Of a stretch of DNA of 64,000 nucleotides, positions 26,890 to 37,063 are shown in pieces. Both the position numbers and the translations under genes were made by a program. How positions within the stretch are numbered: the stretch's first letter is position 1; each line of letters starts with the position of its first letter. The notes beneath the pieces were generated by a model. That model saw only the letters and a program-made list of their open reading frames with translations, was not told the origin of the DNA and did no database searches. Location: positions 1 to 64,000 of the forward strand of contig VTPC01090408.1 in the NCBI GenBank assembly GCA_011009095.1, read 5' to 3'. The stretch is from Ignelater luminosus (taxonomy: Eukaryota; Arthropoda; Insecta; Coleoptera; Elateridae).

Positions 26890-27935
26890 TAACACAGCTC
26901 AAGCTGAAATCATTGCTCAATTAAATTGTTTCGTTAGAAAATTACAAAGAAGGCCTCCAAAGCATTTTTACAGTCAATCAAATTAAAAAATTACAAGAAC
27001 CAAGTAAGCGCCCGAAATGGTCAATTGAAGATACTTTAAATGCAATCGTGATCTATTTTGCAGGTCCAAGAACATATCAACGTCTACTAAAAAACGATCA
27101 TGGTGCAAGAAAATTGCACCTGGAATTCTAAAACAGGTTTTTAATGTGATAAAAAACAGAAATGACAGAAATGAACAAAGTAGGTATATGTGATTTCATT
27201 CGATGAAATAAAAATTCGACAAGCTTACGTATATGACAAAAGAAAAATGACGAGACTTTGAAACCTTACAATTATGTCCAAATTGCAATGTAACGAGGTC
27301 TGTTTGGTAATTAGAAACAACCAACTTTTTTAATTCTTTAAGCTGGTAAGCCTAACTTGCTATGGTATTTATACTATCTTTTTCTCTATAGTTTAAGTAA
27401 TATTTGATTTTAGGTGAATGACTGGTTTGACTGTTTGAATGTAAAAGTTTCAGTGCCAGATAACCGTGATAAAATGAAAGCGTTTGGGCTGTCAATTGGT
27501 GTCCATTTAGGTATATTGGATACAGTGACTGATACTATTGCCAACCTTAGGGTGAAAGGTAACTTCAAAAAGGTTGAGTTTACCAAAATTTACAAAATTT
27601 TCAATAACATAGAAATGTTTTTAATTGTAGGCCTTATAATGACTAAACAACTCTTTAAACTTACCCTATGATGACCTTAAAGAAAACTTGATATAAAATA
27701 TCTCTTAGCATACAGATTAAAGCCGGATGTACTAGAAAATGTTTTTGGAGTTTTTAGATTTAAAGGAGGTCCTCGTGGCTGCACTCAACTTAGATATATA
27801 TTGGGCTGTAACCAAGGATTGCTTGCAACAGCTAGGAATATTGAAGAAGACTCAACACCTGACCTCCCTAACGGTGGACACTGTTGTATCCAGTTATATC
27901 AGACGCACTGTATATTTTCAGTTTACATCTGTTAA
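26890..27935 (+). pseudogene. P-element-like (THAP9-type) transposase pseudogene
   Basis: Four blocks of a P-element/THAP9 transposase appear in order. (1) Near 26945-27125, FTVNQIKKLQEPSKRPKWS then IEDTLNAIVIYFAGPRTYQR, the helix-turn-helix region. (2) Near 27195-27330, FDEIKIRQAYVYDKRK and a damaged QIAM-RGLFG-WKQP stretch, the first part of the RNase H-like core. (3) At 27414-27560, NDWFDCLNVKVSVPDN, the C-terminal region. (4) At 27690-27830, LKPDVLENVFGVFRFKGGPR, the conserved 'NFFG..RxxGG' motif. The part between blocks 2 and 3, including the rest of the nuclease core and GTP-binding insertion, is missing, and several stops intervene. Terminal repeats were not identified. Confidence 0.7.
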
Positions 27936-29390
27936 GTAAAGTATCACATTTTTTGTTAATACCAGGGCAAGTCAATAATTGAATAAGCTAGAAGCGACTA
28001 AAATATCATAAAATGAAAAACAATAATTAAAGAATAAAGTCCATAACGAATTTGATGCCTGTTATGTGCGAGGATCATCTAGAATCAAATTATTGGGAAA
28101 TTCCTAAATAAATTTTTAAAACAAAAATTTATTTAACTAGTTAGTAGTAAATTTACTACAAGTAAATAAACAATCAAAATATGTCGAGTTTTTACTTTGG
28201 TTAGTAAACAAATTTCTGCCTGTTCACGAGATGTATTTGAAAAGATTTTTATTATGGAAACTATACAGAGTAAATGAAATATAGAAAAAATATTTACAAA
28301 CCGTAGTGTGATAATAACACACTAGACATTTTGAAACAGATTTTCTAGAGTTAGGTTATGTCAAAGGTTAATTGAATTACCGCTGTTAAATTAATTTATA
28401 AAATGTAAACTAAGCATACTTTAATTTTGTTACTAAACTCGAGTGTTCTGTTTACTTTTCTTCTCGTATCACTGTTACCAGCTTAACGCCAAGTAGACAA
28501 ATATTTGTTTATTTCTAATTACATTTTTATCCAGTACGATGCAAATGTACCCCTTCTTTGAGAAATTGTCATTTCTATCACTTTAGAACTCATTGTTTCA
28601 CCTTATAAACTCAAGACGCTATCTATCGAAAGGTAAACCGCATTGCTTTCATCTCGAATGCCATATCTCTTACCGAACGTTGGCAATTCCGCTTCCATAA
28701 GTATCTGAGTTGTATAGGTTTAATAGACACCAGCACAAAGATACGCCACAGTTTAAAGCGAACCACCAGAAGTGTCTAAAAACACTTCGACACAATTAAT
28801 TCGGTTGTTTGCTATTGCTTCCGAGTGAGAAACAACCGTAAAAATCCGGTGCGGTATAGCTTTCTACCGCAAAATCAAACCCGAACCGTTCGGTCAGATT
28901 TCTCTCCGCAGTAGGCTAATTGAGCTGCTTTGATAATAATGAAAAAACGGTTAATTTCTATATAAAGTATCCCAACAATCCGCGAGCCGTGTAAATATTT
29001 ATAAAAAATTTCTGCTGTTTTTCTTAAAAACGAGTCAGAAGGATTGTATGACTGTTTTACCAGCTTAAACGATCCCAAATGAGTAAACAGTTAACACCAA
29101 CAGATAATTATTTATAGCATGATGTAAACTTGCTTATTAAGTTATGTTTCACCTCCCTCTAGGTGTTGATGAATTATGCCCGTGACCTGATTATGTCTGT
29201 CTAAATATGCAAAGCTTTGGATAGCTTCCGGTTATCATTACAGATTTGTTGACTTGATTTAAATGTTTTTACTTTATCATTGCATATGCAAAATACGTAA
29301 TTCTAAAACTTGTTTTCTTTTAAACAAGTATTCAAGGCTTTGGAGAAATACTCGCTTAAATAGACATAATTAAAAATTGTACTTTATATT
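27936..29390. other. Noncoding DNA
   Basis: No gene recognized. Two small hairpins lie near 28770-28800 (agtgtctaaaaacact) and 28850-28870 (gcggtatagctttctaccgc). The block 28600-28900 is less AT-rich. Confidence 0.5.
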
Positions 29391-29648
29391 TCTGTTGACA
29401 TTAAACGTGCCACCTAGCCGAACTTGTCTGAAAGTTCGTCTGATAAAGTTTTCGATAGCAAACGGGCTTGTGTTTGTTGAAAAATCAACCAATTTAAAAT
29501 TTGCTCTGGTAAGAGGGAACTGAGGAACAAAATCTTTACGTGTGGTCGCAGCATAGGGTTCAAAGAGTTGAGTTAGGTAATGGCCTGGAAGCAAAAGCAG
29601 AATATGCGTTTTAGTGCTAGCTAGAAACTCATCGGGACCTTTAATCAA
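29370..29648 (-). CDS. Unrecognized open segment, possible second exon of the gene at 29.7 kb
   Basis: The minus strand is open for about 92 codons. Within it a good acceptor (ctgcttttgcttccag|G) at about 29599-29584 would start an exon encoding GHYLTQLFEPYAATTRK... and ending LGGTFNVNRNIKYNF. I do not recognize the protein. It lies about 50 bases past the end of the open frame behind the 29.8-kb promoter on the same strand, so it may be the next exon, but I cannot find a donor that joins the two in frame. It may also be noncoding. Confidence 0.2.
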   Translation of the reverse strand: MIKGPDEFLASTKTHILLLLPGHYLTQLFEPYAATTRKDFVPQFPLTRANFKLVDFSTNTSPFAIENFIRRTFRQVRLGGTFNVNRNIKYNF

Positions 29649-29653
29649 ACAAC

Positions 29654-29743
29654 TTAGTGTTGACGTTTGACAGGACGATCTAATAACATAGAAACGAATT
29701 CAGCTCCGGACGCCCAAAGAATGAACGCTACAACGCTTCTCAT
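29654..29743 (-). CDS. Short open frame behind a TATA/initiator promoter, signal-peptide-like start
   Basis: The ATG at 29743 lies 50 bases downstream of the predicted start site and has an A-rich context (aaaaaATG). The 29 codons read MRSVVAFILWASGAEFVSM then LLDRPVKRQH and a stop. The N-terminus is short, starts with one arginine and has a hydrophobic core, as in an insect signal peptide. Such genes usually splice within or just after the signal peptide; GT dinucleotides occur near the end of the frame but none is a strong donor. The product is either a spliced secreted protein or, less likely, a 29-residue peptide. The family is unknown. Confidence 0.35.
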   Translation of the reverse strand: MRSVVAFILWASGAEFVSMLLDRPVKRQH

Positions 29744-29823
29744 TTTTTAATCTTCTTGAAGCAGAAACGGTATGGCTGTTTGCGGCGACCACTGATCGGA
29801 TCAAACATTCAAAGACTTAAATA
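29744..29823 (-). promoter_or_regulatory. Core promoter: TATA element and TCAGT initiator at canonical spacing
   Basis: On the minus strand TATTTAAG (29823-29816) precedes ATCAGTGG, in which the initiator A is at 29793, exactly 30 bases from the first T of the TATA element. This is the standard arthropod arrangement. The first ATG downstream is at 29743, giving a 50-base leader. I see no downstream promoter element. Confidence 0.5.
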
Positions 29824-30168
29824 CGAACACGACTCAAGCTAGATACACTCGCAAGGACCCTAAGATCGGGCTTCGCCCCCCAGTAACTTTTTTAAAAAAG
29901 CTAAATATGAGCACGCATGAACATAGTTGAATTCCGTTTTCAGTATTTAATTCGAAATATTAGCAATAGCCGCAAAAACGACTTCTTTCCATTACTGACA
30001 AAAATTGAGATACCCTAAAAAATCATCAAATGAGATCCACCCTGTATACTAAACCAATAAGTTAAATTATTGAAAATTCTTTTCTTTCCACCTTTCATTC
30101 ATTTTGGAGATTTGATAGCCGATAGATAAGGTTCTCATAGATATTTTAAATTAATTCTAATTGGGATG
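29824..30168. other. Intergenic sequence between candidate promoter and mariner
   Basis: It contains the region upstream of the minus-strand promoter, a gggcttcgcccc hairpin near 29868-29879, and an isolated terminus-like ccaccctgtata at 30037-30048. Confidence 0.4.
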
Positions 30169-30170
30169 TA

Positions 30171-31473
30171 CACCCTGTGTCTAAAAAGTTCGGTGAATGA
30201 TATGGTAAAAAGAAAAAAACATGTTCCTAATGGTAAATACCTTTATTGACCTTCAAAATAATCTCCACCAGCCACAACACACCTCTGACAACGGTCGTAT
30301 AACGCTTGTAAACTGTTGGAGAAGTCTTGATGTGGAATCGTGTGTAGAATACCCGTTACACGTTGCTGAATTTCGTCGATGTCCGCAAACCGTGATCCCT
30401 TTAAGGCCTGCTTAAGACGTGGAAACAAGAAATAATCAGCAGGCGCCAGATCTGGAGAGTACGGTGGATGTTGCAAAACCGTGACGCCATGCTGAGTCAA
30501 ATATTGTTGTACCATGATGCTCGTATGCGAAGGTGCATTGTCGTGCAGTAACATCCACTTTCCTGTCTGGTACTTCTGTGGCCTAACGCGCCGGATGCGC
30601 AGTAACAAACGTTTGAGAACCTCCAGGTAGAATGTGGCATTCACCGTTTGGCCAGCAGGAACAAATTCTTTATGAATCATTCCGTCTTTGTCGAAAAATG
30701 CGATCAACATGGTCTTCACTTTGGATTTTTCGGCACGGCATTTTGTTGGTCGCGGAGAAGACGGTGACCGCCATTCCATCGATTGTCTTTTCGTTGCGGG
30801 GTCGTACTGGTAACACCAAGACTCGTCTCCTGTAACAATGGAACCCAGAAAGGTTGGATCCCTGTCACACGTATCGATGAAATCGCCAGAGGTCTCACAA
30901 CGTCTTGCTTTTTGTTCATCTGTTAGCATGTGCGGCACAAATCGCGAACAAATCTTGCGTTTGCCCAATTCTTCATGGACGATGGTCCCTACTGTGTCTT
31001 TGCTAATGCTCAATTCTTCTGCTATTAATCGCAGAGTCAATCGCCGATCGTTTGTTAGCAGCACTCGCACGCGTTCGGTGTTTTCTGGTGTCCTGCTTGT
31101 GCATGGCCGGCCTGAACGTGGTTCGTCCTCAACAGATTCCCTACCAGCGCGAAGGCGAACAAACCACTCATACACACATTTCCTACTCACAGCATCCTGC
31201 CCGTACACATGCACCAACATCTGATGGGTTTCTGTCGCCGTTTTACCCAATTTGAAACAGAACTTAATGTTGTGTCGTTGCTCCATGACGCGTACTATTC
31301 GGGTCACTCTATTAGACTGAATGCAATAAGCAATGCACAACAGTCTTCGAGCTCGTACCGACACAGTTCACGTCCAGACATGTTCGTGCGTGTCTACAAT
31401 GGCACGCGAGCCTCTATCAAACTGTTAATACACAATTATGAGACCATTCACCGAACTTTTTAGACACAGGGTG
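30171..31473 (-). mobile_element. Structurally complete mariner element (1303 bp)
   Basis: Both ends carry a perfect 29-base inverted repeat beginning caccctgtgtctaaaaagtt, flanked by TA on each side (30169-30170 and 31474-31475). Length, TA duplication and a single intronless transposase gene are all typical of mariner elements. Identical termini and an open reading frame indicate a recent insertion, so this copy may still be mobile. Insertion polymorphism between individuals is likely. Confidence 0.95.
30243..31286 (-). CDS. Mariner transposase, D,D34D, apparently intact
   Basis: Encodes the 347-residue enzyme that binds the terminal repeats in the nucleus, cuts out the element and reinserts it at TA. 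I chose the ATG at 31286 (MEQRHNIKFCFKLGK) because the family starts there; 26 further open codons upstream, from a GTG, run into the leader. The two helix-turn-helix domains cover about residues 1-110, with a FVPHML linker at 116-121 matching the family WVPHEL motif. The catalytic aspartates are D154 (TGDESW), D249 (LLHDNAPSH) and D284 (LAPADYFLF); D249 and D284 are separated by 34 residues, the defining D,D34D. The C-terminus ends GGDYFEGQ. No stop, frameshift or lost catalytic residue is seen. The subfamily was not determined. Confidence 0.95.
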   Translation of the reverse strand: MEQRHNIKFCFKLGKTATETHQMLVHVYGQDAVSRKCVYEWFVRLRAGRESVEDEPRSGRPCTSRTPENTERVRVLLTNDRRLTLRLIAEELSISKDTVGTIVHEELGKRKICSRFVPHMLTDEQKARRCETSGDFIDTCDRDPTFLGSIVTGDESWCYQYDPATKRQSMEWRSPSSPRPTKCRAEKSKVKTMLIAFFDKDGMIHKEFVPAGQTVNATFYLEVLKRLLLRIRRVRPQKYQTGKWMLLHDNAPSHTSIMVQQYLTQHGVTVLQHPPYSPDLAPADYFLFPRLKQALKGSRFADIDEIQQRVTGILHTIPHQDFSNSLQALYDRCQRCVVAGGDYFEGQ

Positions 31474-31475
31474 TA

Positions 31476-34400
31476 TATCAAGAGTATCAAAATTCAGAAT
31501 GAAGGCACTATAAAATATATTAATACTGATATTATTACATTCTAAGAGGGATAATATAAAACGAAAAACGTATGTAGGTAATCTAAGTTTGTTTCTACCT
31601 GAAAAAAATACATTTCAATGGAAAAAATTAATTAATTCTGGACAAAAAATACATTCTCAAAACGACCAGGACTTTATCTTCAGGATGCTACGTATATCTC
31701 CTCAACATATTAATACTAAAGGATCGATAAACCATTATAAGAAGAAGATAGCGGATAAAAGTACTTAAGAAGTTAGTAAATTGGCAAGTCATCGCTGATA
31801 GAACGGCAGTCTGAGATAAACGAAAGCGTGTATACAGTTTTTGTAAATCAAAACAAATAGGTGTATCTATAGGTCATATATCAACCGCTTGATAAGCCTT
31901 TGTTGGGGTTCACATCACGCTGCCTCGACAGCCGGGTTTTGTTCGGCTCACTCATTTGGAATAATGCATTTACAAATTCTCATAAAACTGAAAATACCTG
32001 TACCTTTTTCATTACAAACTACCAGTTAATACTCAACATTTATTTAATTCGGCAATTAACAAAATCGCTGCGTTCTCCCTTTTACAGCTACTTCTAGGTA
32101 CGTTTCGCGCACGGATTTCATTTTTATTAAACCTTTTTCGTTTATTGCAAACTACGAATTAATGAATCTCTGACGATTCTCCTAGTTTTATATACGAAGT
32201 CACTCGACCATCTGAACATGTAGACTGCAAAAAAATTGTAAATGCCTAAATTCTATTTAACGACTAGCGGTATGCCGTGAATGTTCAATTCTGAGGAAAT
32301 TAATTCATTACAAGCTAATTAAATGGTTCCATGCAAAATTCTAATAGAACGAAATACCCAGAATGCAAATCCCTTGCGGACGCCCGAGCAAAAAATACCA
32401 GCCAGCAGTTGAAGGGTCTAATAAAAAAGTGCATAGTATAACAAAACTAGAAAAACGTTTAGCCCAATCCTTTCTCTTTTTATCCTTCTGACCCAAAAAA
32501 TCCGTGCCTCACATACAAATGGGGCGGGAAGGGCGAAAACAATGTCCAGTATTTTATTTTCTCTCTAAGTACTGGGCCAGAGGGAACATGGGGAATAATT
32601 CCAGCGACTTCAGCCCCCTAAACACGCGCCGAATACTGAACATTGTAATTGATAATTCTATTCGCCCACATTAGGAATAATGCAATTTCTTAATTGTTAA
32701 TTCTCACTCCCTTGACAGTTGCTTTCAAGAATTTTTATATTCTCGTTGCTCAAAACTCTCAAAGGAGTAACGTACATTATTAAGAACCACAAGATACATA
32801 CATAGCTTGAGAAAGTTAATTTCAAAATTTCATTTATAAATTAAATTGAAACAACGTTGTTGTTTAAATTAAATTTAAGAAAGTTTTCTTGAATTATTCT
32901 TTAATGAGTCGAACTATCAAATAAACCCCCAAACAATTTTTTTTTATAAAATTCAGAATATTTATGGGTAGGTGCAACTTATTTCAATTTTATACTAGCA
33001 GTAACTCGAGTAAATGTTCTCAAGCATGAAGCAAACGTTTTAGTAATAAATGAGTCGCTCATTTTTTTACCAAATTTATTTTTATAATACTTTTGAAAAA
33101 GTTTAACATCCCCAGACCAAAGTAAAATTTTATTGCCTTTTTAAATTATACAGTAAATTAGTAGCGCAACCGTCAGATAACACACCCTAGAGACTAGCAA
33201 GAGACCCTTAGTCGCTCCTGTGGAACCAAACTGATATCCTTCTGATTTTATTTAAAAATTACAATCATTAACATGGAAATTTATTCTTGTCACTCAGAAA
33301 TGTTGATCTTTTATGAAATTTTGAGAAACAAAAATAATTTTTAATTGCAATTTTATAAGGTACGTATTCTGCTTTATGAATCATTAGATTTTTATAATAA
33401 GCCTTACGGGTTACTGAAAAATTCTAAACAACTGTTTTTCTTAACTGCAATTGTTCGATTTTCAAGTTATAAAATTATCCCTTGTTCCTTAAAGCTAGGT
33501 TTTTCTGTAAAGGTGCATCCACACTATGCTTTTGGCAAAACTCATTGTTACTGGTTTTCGTTGAAAATTGCTTGTACGTTGTCAAGAAACGTATTATGAC
33601 GAAAATTCATTTAATCACTAAAAAACACGCACATCTACACTGGTTGTTTGACTTGGCTTCCGTAATTTGAGTACAAAGTACAAGCGGTACAAGCCGACAG
33701 ATACCCACCTATTCGACATTGCCGAGCATTATACAGTGTGGATTAAGCTTAACAAATAAAAATTCAAAAAAAGGATACAGAAAGAGTTTAAGATCAAAAT
33801 TAATAAAAATTTAAGTTCATGTCTTATTAGACAACAGCAATAAAAATATAAAGTACGGTACACAGGGTGTCTCTGAAATTGAGAGCAGTAGGTATACTAA
33901 ATGATGATTAAATCAAAACCCTGTATATTTTAATGAATTAATTAATTTGTTGCTGTACTTTGCAAACGTAACAGTTTCTACGGTAATCGTTTTTTGATAT
34001 TGAAAATTAAAGTTTGTTTTTGTATAACTGAAAGTACACAGGCTAGCTTTGCTTAATTATACCAAAGAGCACCAGAATGTTTTATGAGATTACAGGCCAA
34101 ACCGGAAGTCAAATAAATGAATCGATAGCAAAATTTAGCAGCTAACTTTGTCATCGTCATCGTCATCATCATCTTTCGTAGTAAGTACATTATTCATATC
34201 TCTTCAGATAACCAAGATAAACGCTTGGCTTATCTAGAACGCCTGGTAAAGCTAAACCAGTCCAAAGTCTAAAACTAAACTTGCCAAAATGACATCCTAG
34301 TTAATTTCTATTGCGATGTTAAACGCATCCAAAAAAGTTCTAAAGATAAGTTAACTGTCAAGATATGACTGTTTGAAATATTGGCCAAAACTTGTGAAAC

Positions 34401-35096
34401 TTGTTCACTTTTGAGAAATTTCCACAGCCTTTAAAATACAAAAATTTTGCTCAAGATTTGAGAACTAAATAAAAAACCGACATACAACAGCAACATATAG
34501 AAAAAGTAGATTGTGGCTACGTACCATTAAGAAATTATTCCTGAGTTTTTCTAGACAAATATGTTGTTTTTAGGTGACATTAGATTTTAATATTGCAGAA
34601 TGAATTAAATATGTTTGTAGCTTTTAGAACTTGAAGATCAGAACTAACTCGTTAACCACCATGTGTACCATTATGGTGCATGCTCTGTTTCCTGCAAAAA
34701 CCACGTGGCCCTATTTGGACATAGTGAATGTTAATGTTTCAAGTTATGTGTGCGCAGCTACAGTGTATATAAATACGGCACTTAGTAGATCTGGTCCCTA
34801 AGAAATAAAAATTAAGCTTGGGTTAGCAAAAATAAATTGATTTTTTTATATTATGGTATTTATGAAAAATATTAATGTTGCCAATAAATGATATATCATT
34901 TAGTTTATTATTGAAATTATTTCTTTAACTTTGACTATAAAATAAACTAAGAAACCGTGAACGATACATTAGCCACGGAAATTTAATTTTTTATATTTTT
35001 CAGATTATAATTTTTATTTTGTTAGAGCTGCTATAAGTTTTCTTGTCTACGGTCTAATTTCATATGATTTATTAAATGTCTTGGTTGTGTGTATAA
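31476..35096. other. Noncoding DNA
   Basis: No gene recognized. Details: a 66-bp stretch bounded by cacagggtgt (33861) and aaaccctgtat (33916-33926) that could be a very short terminal-repeat remnant; a tcatcg/tcatca simple repeat at 34151-34173; a small hairpin accat...atggt near 34658-34677 beside TTAA; and gtatataaata near 34762, which could serve the piggyBac-like gene downstream. Confidence 0.5.
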
Positions 35097-36340
35097 GGAA
35101 GATATGTCAAGCGAAGGACTTTCTGATGAACAATTCAACAAATTTTGGAAGAGAGCGACTTTGAATGTAGTAATATCGGAAGCACCTTTGATGATTTAGA
35201 TGCAGATCCAATATTTGAAGCAGATGAAGGTGAGTCCAGTACAGGTAGTAATGAAAATATTCTGCCAAGTAAGAAAAGAAAAAAAGAACCTACACCTAGG
35301 CCTAGTAGTAGGCCAGACGAAGATTCAAGTAACGAGTCTGGGGTCTGGAAGATTAAGATTTCGACAAGAAGAAATTAATTGTCTCAAAAGGGTATATGTT
35401 AAGAGTCGATCAGTGAACACTTTTATACGTTTTCTTGGTCTTATATCAAAAACCTTGATCAAAAACCTACGCTTATTACAGTAAAAAGATCTTTTATAAA
35501 AGTAAAGTTCCAAAGTTAAACCGCATTAATAGGAATCGGTTTGAAGCTTTGTTACATTTTCTACACATTTCTGATAATAAAAATTGCCCAACAGGTGACA
35601 GATTATATAAAATTGCTCTACTTGTCCAAATGTTGAATAGAGAATTTCAACATATTTGCAATCCAAAGGAAAAAAGTATGCATTGATGACCCAATGGTTC
35701 CATTTTGGGGCAAGTTAAGCTTCCTTCAGTATATTCCAGGTAAGAGACACAAATACAGTGTCAAACTATTTAAACTTCGTGTTGATGGAGGGTAGTGGTG
35801 GTGTACAAACCTCTGATAAGCCATTAGCTACAAGAGTTATCATGAAATTAATGGAACTTCTTCTCAACAAAGGTAGAACTCTTTAAACCTACAACTTTAT
35901 ACAAATGTTGGTCTAGCACATAAATTGAATAATAGCCAAACACATTTAGTTGGCCAAAACCGGAAACTAAATTTGAAGGCAGTGTTGCAATATTGAAAAG
36001 AAACAAAAATAAATACAAAATGGAAGAATAAACGCAACGTTCTATTTCTGACAACGAGAGTTGTACCAGAAATGGTTGAAGTTTCTACAAAAAGAGGCTC
36101 TGTTTTGAAACCATCAACTATAGTGGAATATAATACAGCTAAAGGCTTTATTGATATTTCGGATCAAAGACCTTCCTACAAATCTCCAGTACGGCGTGAG
36201 ATCAGACGGTATGGTAAAATTGTTGTAGCACTATTTTCGTTAAAAAATAATTGTAAACATGTTTTTATGTCAAAAAGTTCTCTCCGACAACTTATTTAAA
36301 AAAAAGTTATTAAACTTCCTTTTATCAAAATTCAACAAAA
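35097..36340 (+). pseudogene. piggyBac-like transposase pseudogene
   Basis: The N-terminus starts MSSEGLSDEQFNKF and, after a one-base shift, continues LEESDFECSNIGSTFDD, the acidic start of piggyBac/PGBD-type transposases. Conserved core blocks follow: RFEALLHFLHISDNKNCPTG then DRLYKI (35535-35610), IDDPMVPFWGKLSFLQYIPG then KRHKYSVKLFKL (35680-35780), and near the end PEMVEVSTKRGSVLKPSTI with VEYNTAKGFIDISDQRPSYK (36070-36180). The last is the YN.xK.GxDxxDQ motif that contains a catalytic aspartate. At least three frameshifts and several stops make it nonfunctional. The C-terminal cysteine-rich domain is not found. TTAA-flanked ends were not established. Confidence 0.85.
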
Positions 36341-37031
36341 AACCACACTGGATCAGGGCTAAATTATAGATATTTAGCTCTGGTTGTTAATGTGCTAAAT
36401 TGATTGGTTAGATTTTTTCTCTAAAGTTAGTTTCTGCTTTTACACAATACACTTTGGTGCTGAGGACCAATTTTACCCAACCAAGATCTAGATCGTTTCT
36501 AAAAAGAACTACAAAGGTTGCCAGGATATACCGAGAAAATGTATTTTACATTTAAGATGTTTAGAAATTATCAACGGGAATATGTTATGCACAGCTACCA
36601 TGTAAAAGCAAACGAGATGTTTGTCTGAAACAAAACTAAGATATTTGCGTTTGAAATTCAGGCATTTAGTACCAAAGCGACGGTTTTTGAATTTTTGTTT
36701 TAGCTTTATGTATAACGAAGTTATGAGAGAATTTAGCTTAGGTGAAACACCTTGTATACAGTATATCCGGAATAAAGAAAGAAATATCGCTATTAAATTA
36801 ATCTTACAAAAAAACTTTTATACTAGTTATGTAAATATTATGCTTTCACAGTTGAAACTAGATGTAGCTTTCGGTAACGTGGTATGTTTTTTAAAAATCA
36901 CAAAAAAGGTTTCATCTCAATGCTTCCTAGATATTAAGAAAAGTCTCCCAATTAAATGTTTAGCTATGGAAGACCCTGTAACAAAACTAGAAAATACGGT
37001 AGGCCGAGTAAAATGAATTAGATGATCTGTT
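36341..37031 (+). other. Unrecognized tail with a 131-codon open segment
   Basis: 36621-37016 is open for 131 codons (MSETKLRYLRLKFRHLV... ending KLENTVGRVK). Composition is protein-like (mixed charged and hydrophobic residues, several cysteines), but I do not recognize it. It ends only 15 bases before the transposon terminus at 37032, so it may be the damaged 3' part of an element that ends there. It is not the piggyBac C-terminal domain as far as I can see. Confidence 0.3.
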
Positions 37032-37063
37032 TGTGTCCAGTTATTCCAGACACCCTGTATATA
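37032..37063 (-). repeat. Transposon terminus, TACAGGGTGTCTG type (right-facing end)
   Basis: Inverted 29/32 match to 26220-26251. It reads ccagacaccctgtatata at the outer edge and is probably the right end of a Tc1/mariner-type copy whose interior includes the unrecognized open segment just to the left. Confidence 0.6.

Noticed and set aside
31287..31364. 26 additional in-frame codons upstream of the mariner transposase ATG
   Set aside because: They begin at a GTG and translate the element's leader; family members start at the MEQRHNIKF-type methionine at 31286.
33861..33926. 66-bp unit bounded by cacagggtgt and aaaccctgta as a tiny MITE
   Set aside because: The inverted match is under ten bases; two unrelated remnants are equally likely.
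34151..34173. Short repeats as a CRISPR-like array
   Set aside because: It is a simple trinucleotide run; nothing in the window has regularly spaced repeats with unique spacers.
34650..34680. TTAA followed by ccaccatgtg as the left end of the piggyBac-like element
   Set aside because: No matching inverted end with TTAA was found on the right side, so the borders stay undefined.
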